Shown here: in pieces, positions 63,879-64,000 of the stretch
Numbering within the stretch: position 1 is the first letter of the stretch
How the letters are laid out: each line of letters starts with the position of its first letter
NCBI RefSeq assembly: GCF_023053635.1
Contig: NC_086182.1
Location: 28,939,501 to 29,003,500, forward strand
DNA length: 64,000 nt
Source: Elgaria multicarinata webbii
Taxonomy: Eukaryota > Chordata > Lepidosauria > Squamata > Anguidae
Direction: 5' to 3'
The notes under the pieces: model-generated
Told to the model about the DNA's origin: nothing
Seen by the model: the letters and a program-made list of their open reading frames with translations, nothing else
The model's database searches: none
Translations under genes and position numbers: made by a program

Positions 63879-64000
63879 CTTTAGAGGCTGGCTCTGGCTG
63901 AATCCCAGAGTGGATTCACAGCCCCACCAAAATCGGAGCCACTGACCTCCACTGGTCTTACCTGAACACAAACTGTACCTGTTCAACTCGTGCTGATTTT

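Noticed and set aside
60570-64000. Further GLB1L2 exons (nucleophile-containing EYWTGW region)
   Set aside because: No matching peptide with splice sites was found, so they must lie beyond the window.

Overview
This window is vertebrate nuclear DNA, and the repeats point to a squamate reptile, most likely a lizard. It carries Sauria-type tRNA SINEs, a BovB/RTE LINE 3' end, many L2-type and CR1 LINE 3' fragments, L3-like LINEs, a MIR, and numerous non-autonomous hAT elements with intact 8-bp target duplications. Genes are split by GT-AG introns and there is no bacterial gene organisation.

Two host genes lie head-to-tail on the + strand. ACAD8 (mitochondrial isobutyryl-CoA dehydrogenase, valine catabolism) is complete: 11 coding exons between 3049 and 15272, joining without a frame break into 413 residues. 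A GC-rich promoter with a CCAAT box and two ZNF143-type motifs precedes it, and a polyA signal follows at 16116. The second gene is the 5' part of GLB1L2 (glycoside hydrolase family 35, beta-galactosidase-like): 7 coding exons from 19980 to 60569, with the remaining exons beyond the right edge. The order ACAD8 then GLB1L-type gene matches human 11q25. The two enzymes have no shared pathway; they are syntenic neighbours.

Layout: 1-2760, intergenic with an L2 3' end and an AT-rich repeat; 2760-3048, ACAD8 promoter; 3130-3591, a 119-bp tandem array that includes the end of ACAD8 exon 1 and its splice donor; 3152-15219, ACAD8 introns full of LINE/SINE/MITE copies; 15273-16140, 3' UTR; 16390-19690, LINE remnants and a minisatellite ending at the GLB1L2 promoter; 19680-20062, CpG-rich promoter with four CCAAT boxes plus exon 1; 20063-36405, a 16.3-kb first intron with a ~375-bp inverted duplication, a nested Tc1-like/LTR/CR1 composite, a solo LTR, a nested L3/hAT composite and a U2 snRNA fragment; 36406-60569, exons 2-7 among hAT elements, fold-back elements and LINEs; 60570-64000, intron 7 with a GT/GA microsatellite and a palindromic hAT MITE.

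No CRISPR, operon, phage or toxin system is present. The most noteworthy signals are: tandem copies of the ACAD8 exon 1 donor; an L2 fragment abutting, and possibly supplying, the GLB1L2 exon 3 splice donor; palindromic hAT MITEs that carry ZNF143-type motifs and share nnnTAnnn target sites; GC-rich fold-back elements; and the inverted duplication in GLB1L2 intron 1. Boundaries of repeats are by eye; those with target-site duplications are base-precise.
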